Of a stretch of DNA of 49,158 bases, positions 16,513 through 26,232 are shown in pieces (the first letter of the stretch is position 1; each line of letters begins with the position of its first letter). Source of the stretch: Pelomonas sp. KK5. GTDB lineage: Bacteria; Pseudomonadota; Gammaproteobacteria; Burkholderiales; Burkholderiaceae_C. Location of the stretch: NCBI RefSeq assembly GCF_001984095.1, contig NZ_LYVQ01000012.1, positions 1 through 49,158 of the forward strand. The letters run 5' to 3'. The notes beneath the pieces are model-generated. The model worked only from the letters and a program-made list of their open reading frames with translations, was not told where the DNA came from and made no database searches. The translations under genes and the position numbers were made by a program.

Positions 16513-19500
16513 ATGAAGAAGATCAACAAGCTCACGCCCGCAGCCCTGGCTGCGCTGGCGCTGCTCTCCGGCCTGGCGACCGGCGCCCACGCCGCCGATG
16601 ACCGCAAGACCTACATCGTCCAGCTCAAGGACGAGCCCGCCGCCACCTATCCCGGCAATGTCAGCGGCTATGCCGCCACGCAGGGCACCACCGGCCAGCC
16701 CTTCCAGGCCCGTTCCGTGGCCGTGCAGGCCTATGTGAAATACCTGGGCGGCCTGCAGGACTCGGTGTCGGCCACGGTGCCGAACGCGCCGGTGCTCTAC
16801 AGGTACGCCAACGTACTGAACGGCTTCGCTGCCCAGCTGACCGACGCCGAAGTGGCGCTGCTGACGGCCAATGCCAAGGTCGCGAGCGTCGTGCGCGACG
16901 AACCCCGCCAGCTGGTCACGATCAGCACGTCCCGCTTCCTGGGCCTGAGCACGCCGGGCGGCGTGTGGTCGAAGATGGTCGGCAGTGCGGCGGTGAAAGG
17001 CGAGAACCTCGTCATCGGCGTCATCGATGGCGGCATCTGGCCCGAGAACCCCGCCTTCTTCGATCAGGTGGACGCCAGCGGCGCCCCGGTGAAGAGCGGC
17101 GGCACGCTGGCCTACGACGGCAAGCCCGCCAGCTTCACCGGCGGCTGCAGCGACGCCAACGGCTTCGTCGCCTCGCGCGACTGCAACAACAAGCTGATCG
17201 GCGCCAAAGCCTTCGACGAGGGGTTCAAGGCCCAGAAGCTGGCGCTGCACTGGACCGACTTCGCCAGCTCGCCGCGAGACTCGCTGGGCAATGGCGGCAC
17301 CCTCTCGGGCCATGGCGGCCACGGTGACCACACGGCCTCGACCGCCGCCGGCAACTCCCAGAACCCGGCAACCATCACCGGCAGCACGACGGCGCCGGCC
17401 TCCGGCGTTGCCCCTCGCGCCCGCGTCGCCGCCTACAAGGTCTGCTGGACCTTCGTCGACAGCACCGCCACGGACGGCAGCGGCGCCACCAACAGTTGCT
17501 GGCAGACCGATTCGGTCAAGGCGATCGACCAGGCGGTGGCCGATGGCGTCAACGCGATCAACTTCTCGATCAGCGGCTCGACGAGCAACGTCAATGACAT
17601 CGTCGAGCAGGCCTTCTACCGCGCCAGCCTGGCCGGCATCTTCGTCGCGGCCTCGGCCGGCAATGCCCCGACCACGCAGGTGGGCGTCAATCACATCAGC
17701 CCCTGGCTCACCACGGTGGCCGCGTCCAACCACGATCGACTGATGTCCGCCACGCTGACGCTGGGCGATGGCACCAGCTACAACGGGGCCTCGCTGAACA
17801 CGCAGGCCCTGCCGGCCACCGCGATGGTCGTCGCCGACGACGTCGGCCAGGGAGGCGGTGCGGCCAACCTGTGCTTCAGCGATGCCACCGAGGCCGCGAA
17901 ATCCAACCAGGTGCTGCTGGATCCGGCCAAGGTGGCCGGCAAGGTGGTCGTCTGCACCCGCGGCACCAATGCCAGAACGGACAAGAGCCTGGCGGTGAAG
18001 AACGCTGGCGGCGTCGGCATGGTGATGATCGACAACGGCGTCGGCCTGATCGTCGACGAGCATTCGGTGCCCAGCGTGATGCTTAACGTTGCCGACGGCG
18101 CCACCGTCAAGACCTATGCCCGCACAGGCGGTTCCCGCGCCGCGATCGGCACCTTCTTCATGGGCAGCCAACCGGCCCCGCTGATAGCGGGCTTCTCGCT
18201 GCGCGGCCCGAATGCAGGCGACGCCAACGTGCTCAAGCCCGATCTGACCGCCCCCGGGGTCGACATCATCGCCCAGGTGACGCCGCCGCTGACCATGCAG
18301 CAGAAGACCGACCTGGTCGCCGGCACCTTCACGCCGCCCGGCTTCTGGGCCTCGTACCAGGGCACCTCGATGTCCAGCCCGCATGTGGCCGGCCTGTCGC
18401 TGCTGCTCAAGCAGGCGCATCCCGACTGGTCGCCTGCGGCGATCAAGTCGGCCCTGATGACCACCAGCTACACGACCCTGGACGACAAGGTGGCTGGCGC
18501 GCTGAACGGCCTGCTGCCCTGGGCGCAGGGCGCCGGCCACGTCGACCCGGGCAAGGCCCTGGATCCCGGCCTGGTCTACGACGCCGGCAAGGCCGACTAC
18601 GTGCGCTACCAGTGCCTGATCAACAAGGCCGGCGTGCCCGCGGCCGACTGCAGCACCTACGGCGTGCTGGACGCCACCTACAACCTGAACCTGCCTTCGA
18701 TCACGGTGGCGAACATCCCCGGCACGGTGACGGTCAAGCGCAGCGTCACCAACGTCGGCAGCGCCGCTGCCACCTACACCGGCAGCGTCTCGGTGGCCGG
18801 CTTCACCGCCACGGTGGCGCCCGCATCGCTGACGCTTAACCCGGGCGAGACCAAGGCCTACACACTCACCCTGACCGGCAACGGCGCGGCCAAGAACGCC
18901 TGGGCCTACGGCAAGCTCAGCTGGACCGACGGCAGCCACCAGGTCGTCAGCCCGGTCCAGGCCCGGCTGGGCGATGCGATCAGCGCACCGGCCTCGCTGA
19001 CCGCCAATACCGCCAGCGGCGCGCGCCTGTTCAGCGTGCAGACCGGCTTCAGCGGCAAGATGGGCGCGATCAAGGGCGGGATGACCGATGTCACGATGAG
19101 CGCGACGATGTCGCTGGCGCCAAAGGCCGTCAGCCCCACCACGCTGCTGGCCAACTGCAAGAAGGGAACGGCCACGGCCAATATGGCGGTCCACAGCATC
19201 AGCGTGCCGGCCGGCGCTCTGGTGGCGCGCTTCCAGCTCCGCCAGGAGGACACCGGCTCGCCCGGCGACGACCACGACATGCTGGTGCTGTATCCGAACG
19301 GCACCACCGCCAGCTACAGCGGCGCCGACGGCACCAACGAAGCGATCCAGGTCGTGCTGCCGGCGGCCGGCACCTATCGGGCCTGCGTCGCCGCCTACGC
19401 CGGCGGCGCGACGATGACGCACCAGCTCTCAAGCTGGGTCGTCGACCCGGCCGCCGCCACCAGCACCAAGCTGAACGTACTCCTGCCGGCCAACTCCTAC

Positions 19501-19704
19501 CTCGGCGGCACGGCCACGGTCGGCGTGAGCTGGTCGGGCCTGACGATGGGCCACCGCTATCTCGGCGCCGCCGCGCTGATGGACGCCGGCGGCAACTTCG
19601 GCAGTGCGTCGACGACGGTGCTGCGTGTCGAGCCCAACGGCGGCCTGCCGGTGGCCGAGGCGCCGGACACCCGGCCGGACAAGCTGGGCCTGCCCAAAGA
19701 CTGA
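16513..19704 (+). CDS. secreted S8 subtilase with PA domain (plant cucumisin-like architecture)
   Basis: This 1063-residue exported peptidase has a signal peptide (residues 1-27), an I9 propeptide (TYIVQLKDEPA to about 130), and an S8 catalytic domain with Asp172 (VIDGGIWPE), His273 (GHGDHTAST), the oxyanion Asn in AASAGN and Ser619 (GTSMSSPHVAG). A PA domain is inserted between His and Ser (about 430-560, CTRGTNARTDKSLAVKNAGG). After the catalytic domain come a fibronectin-III-like domain (SITVANIPGTVTVKRSVTNVG) and a further beta-rich C-terminal region of about 250 residues, possibly a pre-peptidase type domain. There is no PEP-CTERM anchor, so it is probably released. Confidence 0.93.
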   Translation: MKKINKLTPAALAALALLSGLATGAHAADDRKTYIVQLKDEPAATYPGNVSGYAATQGTTGQPFQARSVAVQAYVKYLGGLQDSVSATVPNAPVLYRYANVLNGFAAQLTDAEVALLTANAKVASVVRDEPRQLVTISTSRFLGLSTPGGVWSKMVGSAAVKGENLVIGVIDGGIWPENPAFFDQVDASGAPVKSGGTLAYDGKPASFTGGCSDANGFVASRDCNNKLIGAKAFDEGFKAQKLALHWTDFASSPRDSLGNGGTLSGHGGHGDHTASTAAGNSQNPATITGSTTAPASGVAPRARVAAYKVCWTFVDSTATDGSGATNSCWQTDSVKAIDQAVADGVNAINFSISGSTSNVNDIVEQAFYRASLAGIFVAASAGNAPTTQVGVNHISPWLTTVAASNHDRLMSATLTLGDGTSYNGASLNTQALPATAMVVADDVGQGGGAANLCFSDATEAAKSNQVLLDPAKVAGKVVVCTRGTNARTDKSLAVKNAGGVGMVMIDNGVGLIVDEHSVPSVMLNVADGATVKTYARTGGSRAAIGTFFMGSQPAPLIAGFSLRGPNAGDANVLKPDLTAPGVDIIAQVTPPLTMQQKTDLVAGTFTPPGFWASYQGTSMSSPHVAGLSLLLKQAHPDWSPAAIKSALMTTSYTTLDDKVAGALNGLLPWAQGAGHVDPGKALDPGLVYDAGKADYVRYQCLINKAGVPAADCSTYGVLDATYNLNLPSITVANIPGTVTVKRSVTNVGSAAATYTGSVSVAGFTATVAPASLTLNPGETKAYTLTLTGNGAAKNAWAYGKLSWTDGSHQVVSPVQARLGDAISAPASLTANTASGARLFSVQTGFSGKMGAIKGGMTDVTMSATMSLAPKAVSPTTLLANCKKGTATANMAVHSISVPAGALVARFQLRQEDTGSPGDDHDMLVLYPNGTTASYSGADGTNEAIQVVLPAAGTYRACVAAYAGGATMTHQLSSWVVDPAAATSTKLNVLLPANSYLGGTATVGVSWSGLTMGHRYLGAAALMDAGGNFGSASTTVLRVEPNGGLPVAEAPDTRPDKLGLPKD

Positions 19705-19725
19705 ACGCGCGAAGCGGAAAACTTC

Positions 19726-19758
19726 GAGCCGCCGCCCGCGAGGGTGGCGGCTCTTTTC
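19726..19758 (+). terminator. intrinsic terminator after the subtilase gene
   Basis: GAGCCGCC at 19726-19733 pairs with GGCGGCTC at 19746-19753 and is followed by TTTTC. It lies 22 bases after the subtilase stop, and the next gene begins at 19868, so it separates the two transcripts. Confidence 0.8.
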
Positions 19759-19867
19759 ATTCCGCGGCCTCGGCACTCCAGCGCGCGCAACGACAAGTCG
19801 GGCACATCGGCCCGCGTTTGATCGCAGCACGGGGCGCCGACGGCCGGCGCGCTCCTAAGATCGCGCC

Positions 19868-20956
19868 ATGTCCTCTCCACCTCCCGCCACCAACCGCCGC
19901 CTCTGGCTGTCCTACGCCGGCGCCTGCCTGCTGGCCTGGCTGCTGCACGTGCTGGCTGGCGCCGAGTTCCAGCGCGGGCTCTGGCAGTTCTGGGTGGCGG
20001 TCTACCAGGCCAGCCTGACGCTGTGGCCGCCGATGCTGCTGGGCGCTGCCGTGCTGCCCTGGGTCCGCTACCTGCAGCGGCAGGAGTTCAGCGGCGGCGC
20101 GCTGGCCGGCGTGCATGTGGCGGCGGCGCTGCTGTTCGGCGTCGCCTGGCAGGTGCTTGAGTTCACCAGCGCCTGGGCGATGTTCGGCACGGCCCACGCC
20201 TCGGCCGTGCTGACGCAGACGCTGCTGTGGCGCGCGATCTGGGGCGTCGTCGTCTACGCGGCCATCGCCACCGGCTTCACCGCCGCGCTGCAGACCCAGC
20301 GCGCCCGCGCTGCCGCAGTGGCCGCGGCGCAGGCCGAGTCCGCCCTGGCCCGCGCGGAGCTGGCCGTGATCAGCGGCAAGCTCAATCCGCACTTCCTGTT
20401 CAACACGCTGAACACGCTGATCGCCCTGACCCGCAAGGACCCGCAGGCCGCCGAGGCCGCGCTGCTGCGCTTCGCCGGCATGCTGCGCTATGTGCTGGAC
20501 ACCAAGCGCAGCGCCACCGACCGGGTGAGCCTGGCCGACGAGATCGAGTTCCTGCGCGACTACCTGGCCCTCGAATCGCTGCGCCTGGGCAGCCGCCTCT
20601 CGATCGACTGGCAGCTCGACCCGGCCACGCTGGACGACGAGCTGCCGCCGCTGACGCTGCAGCCGCTGGTCGAGAACAGCATCCTGCACGGCGTGGCGCC
20701 GCGGGTGATGGGCGGCAGCATCCGCATCAAGAGCGGCCGCAATGCGCTGAACCGGGGCCTGGAGCTGAGCATCGAGGACGACGGCCCCGGCTGCGATCCC
20801 GCCAAGCTCGAGGAAGAACCGGGCACCGGCCGCCGCGGCATCGGCCTGGCCGCGCTGAAGCGCCGCTTCGCGCTGGACTACGAGGGCCGCGCCCGGCTGC
20901 GGGTGCAGACCGCGCCGGGCGCCGGATTCCGTGTCGATCTGCTGATTCCCCAATGA
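19868..20956 (+). CDS. LytS/YehU-type sensor histidine kinase
   Basis: This 362-residue membrane kinase has four likely membrane helices in residues 12-140 and no large periplasmic domain. A short coiled coil (AAAVAAAQAESALARAELAVI) precedes the HisKA-less kinase block LNPHFLFNTLNTLIAL with phospho-acceptor His175. The ATPase part contains LVENSILHGV and DDGPGCD. This layout is that of the LytS/NatK/YehU family. Its stop overlaps the response regulator start (ATGA), so both are made together. The signal sensed cannot be told from the sequence. Confidence 0.92.
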   Translation: MSSPPPATNRRLWLSYAGACLLAWLLHVLAGAEFQRGLWQFWVAVYQASLTLWPPMLLGAAVLPWVRYLQRQEFSGGALAGVHVAAALLFGVAWQVLEFTSAWAMFGTAHASAVLTQTLLWRAIWGVVVYAAIATGFTAALQTQRARAAAVAAAQAESALARAELAVISGKLNPHFLFNTLNTLIALTRKDPQAAEAALLRFAGMLRYVLDTKRSATDRVSLADEIEFLRDYLALESLRLGSRLSIDWQLDPATLDDELPPLTLQPLVENSILHGVAPRVMGGSIRIKSGRNALNRGLELSIEDDGPGCDPAKLEEEPGTGRRGIGLAALKRRFALDYEGRARLRVQTAPGAGFRVDLLIPQ

Positions 20957-21696
20957 CGATCATGAACACAAGAACCCGCGTCCTGATTGCCGAAGACGAA
21001 CCGCTGGCCGCGGAAGCGCTGGCCGACTGGGTCCGCGAGATGCCGCAGCTGGAGCTGCTGGCCGTCTGTGCTGACGGCGAGTCTGCACTGACCGCGATCC
21101 GCCTGCACAGGCCCGACCTGGTGCTGATGGACATCCAGATGCCTGGCCTCACCGGCCTGCAGGTGCTGCGCGCGCTGGGCGACGATGAAACCCGGCCCGC
21201 CGTCATCTTCACCACCGCCTACGACGAGCACGCGCTGGCCGCCTTCGAGCTGCATGCGGTGGACTACCTGCTCAAGCCCTTCTCGCACGAGCGCTTCGTC
21301 GAGGCGGTCGATCACGCCACGCAGATCGCCGCGCCCACCGTCGAGGCCTTGCAGGCACCGCCCACCGAGCCGCTGACCCGCGTGCTGGTGCGCGACCAGG
21401 GCAAGATCTTCCCGCTGCAGGTCGAGCAGATCGAGCACCTGCGCTCGGACAACAAGTACACGGCGCTGGCCAGCCGAGGCCGCAGCTTCCTGGTGCGGCT
21501 GCCGATCGCGGCCTTCGAGCAGCGGCTCGACCCGATGCGCTTCCTGCGCGTGCAGCGGGCCTGCATCGTCAACCTGGATTTCGTCGAGTCGATGACGCCG
21601 GACGACAACTCGCAGCTGATCGTGCAGATGCGCGACGGCACGCGCATCACCGCCAGCCGCGAGGTCTCCAAGAAACTGCGGGAGCAATCGATATGA
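20953..21696 (+). CDS. LytTR-family response regulator
   Basis: This is a 247-residue regulator with an N-terminal receiver (VLIAEDEPLAAEAL, phospho-acceptor Asp60 in LVLMDIQMPG, Thr/Lys switch residues in IFTTAYDE and YLLKPF). A short linker leads to a C-terminal LytTR DNA-binding domain (IFPLQVEQIEHLRSDNKY, RSFLVRLPI, FLRVQRACIVNLDFVE). It is the partner of the LytS-type kinase upstream and overlaps the GIN-domain gene downstream by four bases, so that protein may be its target or its sensor input. Confidence 0.93.
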   Translation: MTIMNTRTRVLIAEDEPLAAEALADWVREMPQLELLAVCADGESALTAIRLHRPDLVLMDIQMPGLTGLQVLRALGDDETRPAVIFTTAYDEHALAAFELHAVDYLLKPFSHERFVEAVDHATQIAAPTVEALQAPPTEPLTRVLVRDQGKIFPLQVEQIEHLRSDNKYTALASRGRSFLVRLPIAAFEQRLDPMRFLRVQRACIVNLDFVESMTPDDNSQLIVQMRDGTRITASREVSKKLREQSI

Positions 21697-22517
21697 AAGC
21701 GGCATCGGCCATCGTCCTCGGCCTGCTGTGCGGCGGCGCCGCCATCGCCCAGCAGCCGGAGGGCCGCGTCTACGCCCCCGGCCCCTTCGACCGGGTGGAG
21801 ATCGACGGCTCCGCCAAGGTGCGCCTGATCCAGGGCGACCGCGACCAGGTCTTCATCGCCGGCGACGACAAGGTGCAGGACGGCGTGGAGATCGGCCTGA
21901 GCAACAAGCGCCTGACCATCCACCCCGGCGGCGGCTGGAAGTTCTGGAACGGCAACCGGCGGCTGCAGGTCGAGGTGCGCATGCGCGAGCTGAGCCAGCT
22001 GACCCTGTCGGGCGCCACGGATCTCGTCGCCGTCGGCCCGATCCACGCCGAGCGGCTGGGCATCAGCATCTCCGGCGCCGGCCAGGCCCGCATCGATGAG
22101 CTGACGGCCAACACCCTGCACTTCGACGTCTCCGGCGCCGGCGACGGCCAGCTCTCCGGACAGGTGCAGGCGCTGCTGCTGTCGATCAGTGGCAAGGGCA
22201 AGCTGGTGGCCGACGGACTGCGCGCCAGCACGGCCAATGTCTCGATCAGCGGCGTCGGCAATGCGCAGGTCTGGGTGACCGATGCGCTGCGCGTGTCCAT
22301 CTCCGGCGTGGGCACGGTGGACTACTGGGGCCAGCCGCAGGTGCGCAAGTCCACCGAAGGCTTCGGCTCGGTCAACCCGCGCGGCGAGCCGCGTGCCCGG
22401 CCGCGGGTGCCGCCCATGCCGCCGCTACCGCCGCTGCCCCAGCCGGCACCGCCCGCCCAACCGGCGCAACCGGCTCAACCGGCGCAGCCCGTACCTCAAG
22501 GCTCGCCGTCCCAGTAG
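21693..22517 (+). CDS. secreted GIN-domain protein (DUF2807) with PAQ-repeat tail
   Basis: This is a 274-residue protein with a signal peptide (ASAIVLGLLCGGAAIA) and a putative auto-transporter adhesin head GIN domain, a right-handed beta-helix-like run of short strands with repeated 'isGaG' turns (LSGATDLVAVG, ISGAGQARID, VSGAGDGQLSG, ISGVGNAQVWV, ISGVGTVDYWG). The tail is proline-rich, with four PAQ repeats. Translational coupling to the LytTR regulator suggests a membrane-stress or envelope role, which is only an inference. The last 22 bases overlap the convergent cupin gene. Confidence 0.85.
   Translation: MKAASAIVLGLLCGGAAIAQQPEGRVYAPGPFDRVEIDGSAKVRLIQGDRDQVFIAGDDKVQDGVEIGLSNKRLTIHPGGGWKFWNGNRRLQVEVRMRELSQLTLSGATDLVAVGPIHAERLGISISGAGQARIDELTANTLHFDVSGAGDGQLSGQVQALLLSISGKGKLVADGLRASTANVSISGVGNAQVWVTDALRVSISGVGTVDYWGQPQVRKSTEGFGSVNPRGEPRARPRVPPMPPLPPLPQPAPPAQPAQPAQPAQPVPQGSPSQ
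22452..22487 (+). repeat. four tandem 9-base repeats coding Pro-Ala-Gln
   Basis: Four in-frame units of the type CC(C/G)GC(N)CA(A/G) encode PAQ four times in the tail of the GIN-domain protein. The near-identical units could change number by slippage, which would alter tail length without a frameshift. Confidence 0.75.
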
Positions 22518-23011
22518 TCGAGGGACTCCCGCTGGATCAGCGGCTCGCGCTTGCCCTTGCCGAAGAAGGCGCCGGTCTTGCCCGAGTCCGGGTATTCGCA
22601 GACCTCGGGCCGCTGCTGCGTGCTGATGGACAGGTAGCTCAGCGGCGCGTCCGAGGTGTTGATGATCTGGTGCGGGTACTCGGGCCCGGGCGGGATGTGG
22701 ATCACGTCGCCGGCCCGGATGGGCAACATCTGGCCCGCCACCCGCAGCGTGCCGCGCCCGTCGATCACGATGAACATCTCCTCCTGGGCATGGTGGAAGT
22801 GGTAGGGGCAACCAACCTTGCCGGGCGGCAGCGTGTCGACGCCGCAGCCGAGCTGGCGGGCCACGGTGCCGTCGCTGACGCGGGCCATCGAACTCTCGTA
22901 CAAGGGCTCGCGGACGAAGGCCTCGCGTGGCACGGCGAGGTAGTTGCGGATCAGATCCCTATGCAGGGCTTCAGGGCTCACGTGAGTCTCCGGGGACAAT
23001 GGCAGATCCAT
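22496..23011 (-). CDS. single-domain cupin protein
   Basis: This is a 171-residue cytoplasmic protein. The cupin core is intact: [18 protein letters not shown] gives the HxH...E metal ligands and [17 protein letters not shown] supplies the final His. An N-terminal stretch ([15 protein letters not shown]) and a C-terminal 30-residue extension ([18 protein letters not shown]) flank it. Related proteins are sugar isomerases, dioxygenases or regulators, so no reaction can be named. Its ATG lies in the tetramer CATG that also contains the recQ start on the other strand, leaving no space between these divergent genes. Confidence 0.85.
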   Translation of the reverse strand: MDLPLSPETHVSPEALHRDLIRNYLAVPREAFVREPLYESSMARVSDGTVARQLGCGVDTLPPGKVGCPYHFHHAQEEMFIVIDGRGTLRVAGQMLPIRAGDVIHIPPGPEYPHQIINTSDAPLSYLSISTQQRPEVCEYPDSGKTGAFFGKGKREPLIQRESLDYWDGEP

Positions 23012-24878
23012 GAATGATTCCCGCCCTCTCAGCATCCTGCAAGAAGTCTTCGGCTACGGCGCGTTCCGCGGCGCCCAGGCCGAGATCGTCGACCACGTCA
23101 CCGGCGGCGGCGATGCGCTGGTGCTGATGCCCACCGGTGGCGGCAAGAGCCTGTGCTACCAGGTGCCGGCGATCGCCCGGCACCGGGCGCGGCAGGGCGT
23201 CACCGTCGTCGTCAGCCCGCTGATCGCGCTGATGCACGACCAGGTCGGCGCGCTGGAAGAAGCCGGCGTGCATGCCGCCTTCATGAACTCGACGCTGGAC
23301 ACCGAGCAGTACCTGTTCGTCGAGCGCGAGCTGACCAGCGGCCGGCTGGTGATGCTCTACGCCGCGCCGGAGCGGGTCACCAACCCGCGCTTCCTGGCCC
23401 AGCTCGACTCGCTGCACGAGCGCGGCCTCTTGAGCCTGTTTGCGATCGACGAGGCCCATTGCGTGAGCCAGTGGGGCCACGACTTCCGCAGCGAGTACCT
23501 GGCCCTCTCGCTGCTGCACGAGCGCTATGCCGACGTGCCGCGCATCGCGCTGACCGCCACCGCCGACGACATCACCCGCGCCGACATCATCGAGCGGCTC
23601 AAGCTCGACGAAGCCCGCGTCTTCATCAGCAGCTTCGACCGGCCCAACATCCGCTACGCCATCGTCGAGAAGGACGACCCGCGCCGCCAGTTGCTGCGCT
23701 TCATCCGCGAGGAGCATGAGGACGAGGCCGGCGTCGTCTACTGCCAGAGCCGCAAGAAGGTCGAGGAGACCGCCCAGTGGCTGGCCGCCGAAGGCCTGAA
23801 GGCGCTGCCCTACCACGCGGGCCTGGACAGCGCCGTGCGCCAGAAGCACCAGGACCGCTTCCTGCGCGAGGACGGCATCGTGATGGTGGCCACCGTCGCC
23901 TTCGGCATGGGCATCGACAAGCCGGACGTGCGCTTCGTGGCCCACCTGGACCTGCCCAAGAACATCGAGGGCTACTACCAGGAGACCGGCCGCGCCGGCC
24001 GCGACGGCGGCGCCTCCAATGCCTGGATGACCTATGGCCTGGCCGACGTGGTCAACCAGCGGCGGATGATCGACGAGAGCCCGGCCGAGGAAGACTTCAA
24101 GATCGTCCAGCGCGGCAAGCTCGACGCGCTGCTGGCCCTGGCCGAGGCAACCGACTGCCGGCGCGTGCGCCTGCTGTCCTACTTCGGCGAAGCGAGCCAG
24201 CCCTGCGGCAACTGCGACAACTGCCTGCAGCCGCCCGCCACCTGGGACGCCACCGATGCCGCGCGCAAGCTGCTCTCCTGCATCTACCGCTTCCACCAGC
24301 ACGGCGGCCGCCGCTTCGGCGCGGGGCACCTGATCGACGTGCTGCGCGGCAAGCAGACCGACAAGGTGGCGCAGTTCAATCATGAAAGCCTGAGCACCTT
24401 CGGCGTCGGCGCCGACCTGAGCGAGCAGCAATGGCGCGCGGTGCTGCGCCAGCTGATCGCGCTGGGCCATGTGGTGGCCGAGGGCGAATACCACACGCTG
24501 GCGCTGACCGACAGCGCCCGCGCCGTGCTCAAGGGCGAGGTGCATCTGCTGCTGCGCGAGGCCAGTGAACGGCCCAAGCGCGGGGCCAAGACGGGGCGAA
24601 GTGGCAGCGCCACCAAGACCAGCAGCAAGGCCAAGGTCGAGGCGATGGACCTGGACGCCGCCGCCGAGCAGCGCTTCGACGCGCTGAAGTCCTGGCGCGC
24701 GGAAGTCGCCAAGGAGCACGGCCTGCCGGCCTATGTGATCTTCCAGAACGTGACGCTGGCCGAGATGGCGCGCCAGCATCCGCAGAGCCTGGACGACCTG
24801 GCGGGCATCAGCGGCGTGGGCGCGAAGAAGCTCGAGGCCTATGGGCGCGAGCTGCTGAGGGTGCTGGAGGCGGGCTGA
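23010..24878 (+). CDS. recQ: ATP-dependent DNA helicase RecQ
   Basis: This is a 622-residue RecQ with the complete bacterial layout. Walker A is [12 protein letters not shown], the DEAH box is [14 protein letters not shown] (aromatic-rich loop included) and motif VI is [10 protein letters not shown]. The zinc-binding RQC region has [12 protein letters not shown]...CGNCDNC, and an HRDC domain lies at the C-terminus (about residues 548-620). A basic, Lys/Ser-rich linker ([20 protein letters not shown]) sits before HRDC. RecQ unwinds DNA in recombination and repair. Its start overlaps the divergent cupin start, and its last 40 bases overlap the convergent pqqE. Confidence 0.96.
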   Translation: MNDSRPLSILQEVFGYGAFRGAQAEIVDHVTGGGDALVLMPTGGGKSLCYQVPAIARHRARQGVTVVVSPLIALMHDQVGALEEAGVHAAFMNSTLDTEQYLFVERELTSGRLVMLYAAPERVTNPRFLAQLDSLHERGLLSLFAIDEAHCVSQWGHDFRSEYLALSLLHERYADVPRIALTATADDITRADIIERLKLDEARVFISSFDRPNIRYAIVEKDDPRRQLLRFIREEHEDEAGVVYCQSRKKVEETAQWLAAEGLKALPYHAGLDSAVRQKHQDRFLREDGIVMVATVAFGMGIDKPDVRFVAHLDLPKNIEGYYQETGRAGRDGGASNAWMTYGLADVVNQRRMIDESPAEEDFKIVQRGKLDALLALAEATDCRRVRLLSYFGEASQPCGNCDNCLQPPATWDATDAARKLLSCIYRFHQHGGRRFGAGHLIDVLRGKQTDKVAQFNHESLSTFGVGADLSEQQWRAVLRQLIALGHVVAEGEYHTLALTDSARAVLKGEVHLLLREASERPKRGAKTGRSGSATKTSSKAKVEAMDLDAAAEQRFDALKSWRAEVAKEHGLPAYVIFQNVTLAEMARQHPQSLDDLAGISGVGAKKLEAYGRELLRVLEAG

Positions 24879-25978
24879 GCGAGGCGGAGCGAGTTCTTCG
24901 GGTCACGGAACACCAGCGGGTGTTCCACCGGGGCGCCGGTTTCGGCCCGCTGCACCGCCTGCGCCACCAGGCCATGGTGCGGGCTCTTGACGCAGACGGG
25001 ATCGGCCGCCGCAGGGTCGTTCGCCAGCATGAAGGCCTGGCAGCGGCAGCCGCCCAGGTCCTGTTCCTTCAGCTCGCAGCTGGCGCAGGGCTCCTTCATC
25101 CAGCCGGTGCCGCGGTAGCGGTTGAAGCCCTCGGACTCGAACCAGATCTCGCGCAGCGGCATCTCGCGCACGTTGGGGAAAGCCAGGCCCGGCAGCATAC
25201 GCGCGGTGTGGCAGGGCAGCGCCGTGCCGTCCGGCGTCACGGTGAGGAACATGTTCCCCCAGCCGTTGACGCATTTCTTCGGCTTGCCCTCGTGATAGTC
25301 CGGCGCCACGAAGAACAGGCGCATGCGATCGCCCAGTCGCGCGCGCCAGACGTCGGCCACCGCCTCGGCGTGCTGCAGTTGCGCGTGCGTCGGAAGCAGC
25401 GCATCCCGGTTGTGTAGCGCCCAGGAGTAGTACTGCGTGTTGGCCAGCTCGAGGTACTCCGCGCCCAGTTCAGCCGCCATGCCGATGATGCGGTCCACAT
25501 GGTCGATGTTCATCCGGTGCAGCACGACGTTCATCACCATCGGCCAGCCCTGCGCCTTGATCAGCCGCGCCACCCGCTGCTTGAGCTCGAAGGTCTTGGT
25601 GTGCGAGAGGAAGTCGTTCATCTCCCGCGTGGAGTCCTGGAAGGAGAGCTGGACGTGGTCCAGGCCGGCCGCCTTCAGGGCCTCGGCGCGCGCTTCGGTG
25701 AGGCCGACGCCGGAGGTCAGCAGGTTGGTGTAGTAGCCGAGGCGGCGGGCCTCGGCGACGATGATCTCCAGGTCGCCCCGCAGCAGCGGTTCGCCGCCGG
25801 AGAAGCCGCACTGCACGGCGCCCATCTCGCGGCCCTGGCGCAGCACGCGCAGCCAGTCCTCGGTCGACAGCTCCTGCTCATGGCGGGCGAAGTCGATCGG
25901 GTTGTAGCAGAAGACGCAGTGCAGCGGGCAGCGGTAGGTCAGCTCCGCCAGCAGCCAGAGCGGCGGGCCGATGCTCAT
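24839..25978 (-). CDS. pqqE: PqqE, radical SAM enzyme of PQQ synthesis
   Basis: This is a 379-residue radical SAM/SPASM protein. The [4Fe-4S]-SAM motif CPLHCVFC lies at residues 17-24, GGEP follows, and the auxiliary-cluster cysteines are seen in [34 protein letters not shown]. With PqqD as peptide chaperone it links the Glu and Tyr side chains of the PqqA peptide. It is the last gene of pqqABCDE, and its ATG overlaps the pqqD stop (ATGA). The C-terminal 15 residues overlap recQ on the other strand. Confidence 0.96.
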   Translation of the reverse strand: MSIGPPLWLLAELTYRCPLHCVFCYNPIDFARHEQELSTEDWLRVLRQGREMGAVQCGFSGGEPLLRGDLEIIVAEARRLGYYTNLLTSGVGLTEARAEALKAAGLDHVQLSFQDSTREMNDFLSHTKTFELKQRVARLIKAQGWPMVMNVVLHRMNIDHVDRIIGMAAELGAEYLELANTQYYSWALHNRDALLPTHAQLQHAEAVADVWRARLGDRMRLFFVAPDYHEGKPKKCVNGWGNMFLTVTPDGTALPCHTARMLPGLAFPNVREMPLREIWFESEGFNRYRGTGWMKEPCASCELKEQDLGGCRCQAFMLANDPAAADPVCVKSPHHGLVAQAVQRAETGAPVEHPLVFRDPKNSLRLAQPASSTLSSSRP

Positions 25979-26232
25979 GAGGCTTCGACCACCCAGCGCT
26001 GGCGCTGCGCGATGTCGATGAACGCACGCACCTCGGGCTCAAGCCCCGTCGCGTTGAACGCACTTTCCAGCTCGGCCACGATCGCCTCGACGCTGCGCTC
26101 GCCATCACAGCGCAGCAGGATCTGCGCCGCGCTGGGGTTGAGCTTCACCATGCCCTCCGGATACAGCAGCACATGCGCGTCCTGCGCCGGCTCGAACTGC
26201 AGGCGGAAGCCGGGGCCGATCCTCGGTCTCAT
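25975..26232 (-). CDS. pqqD: PqqD, PqqA-binding chaperone
   Basis: This is an 85-residue winged-helix-like protein, the usual size for stand-alone PqqD. The core pattern [21 protein letters not shown] is typical of the family. It presents the PqqA peptide to PqqE. I took the ATG at 26232, which gives the overlap ATGA with the pqqC stop; the longer frame to 26280 would lie inside pqqC and adds no family sequence. Confidence 0.94.
   Translation of the reverse strand: MRPRIGPGFRLQFEPAQDAHVLLYPEGMVKLNPSAAQILLRCDGERSVEAIVAELESAFNATGLEPEVRAFIDIAQRQRWVVEAS

Noticed and set aside
15682-19422. 1246-codon open frame on the minus strand opposite the subtilase gene
   Set aside because: It is rich in Ala, Gly, Arg and His, has no domain, and mirrors the codon pattern of a clearly real S8 protease gene; long antisense frames are expected at this GC content.
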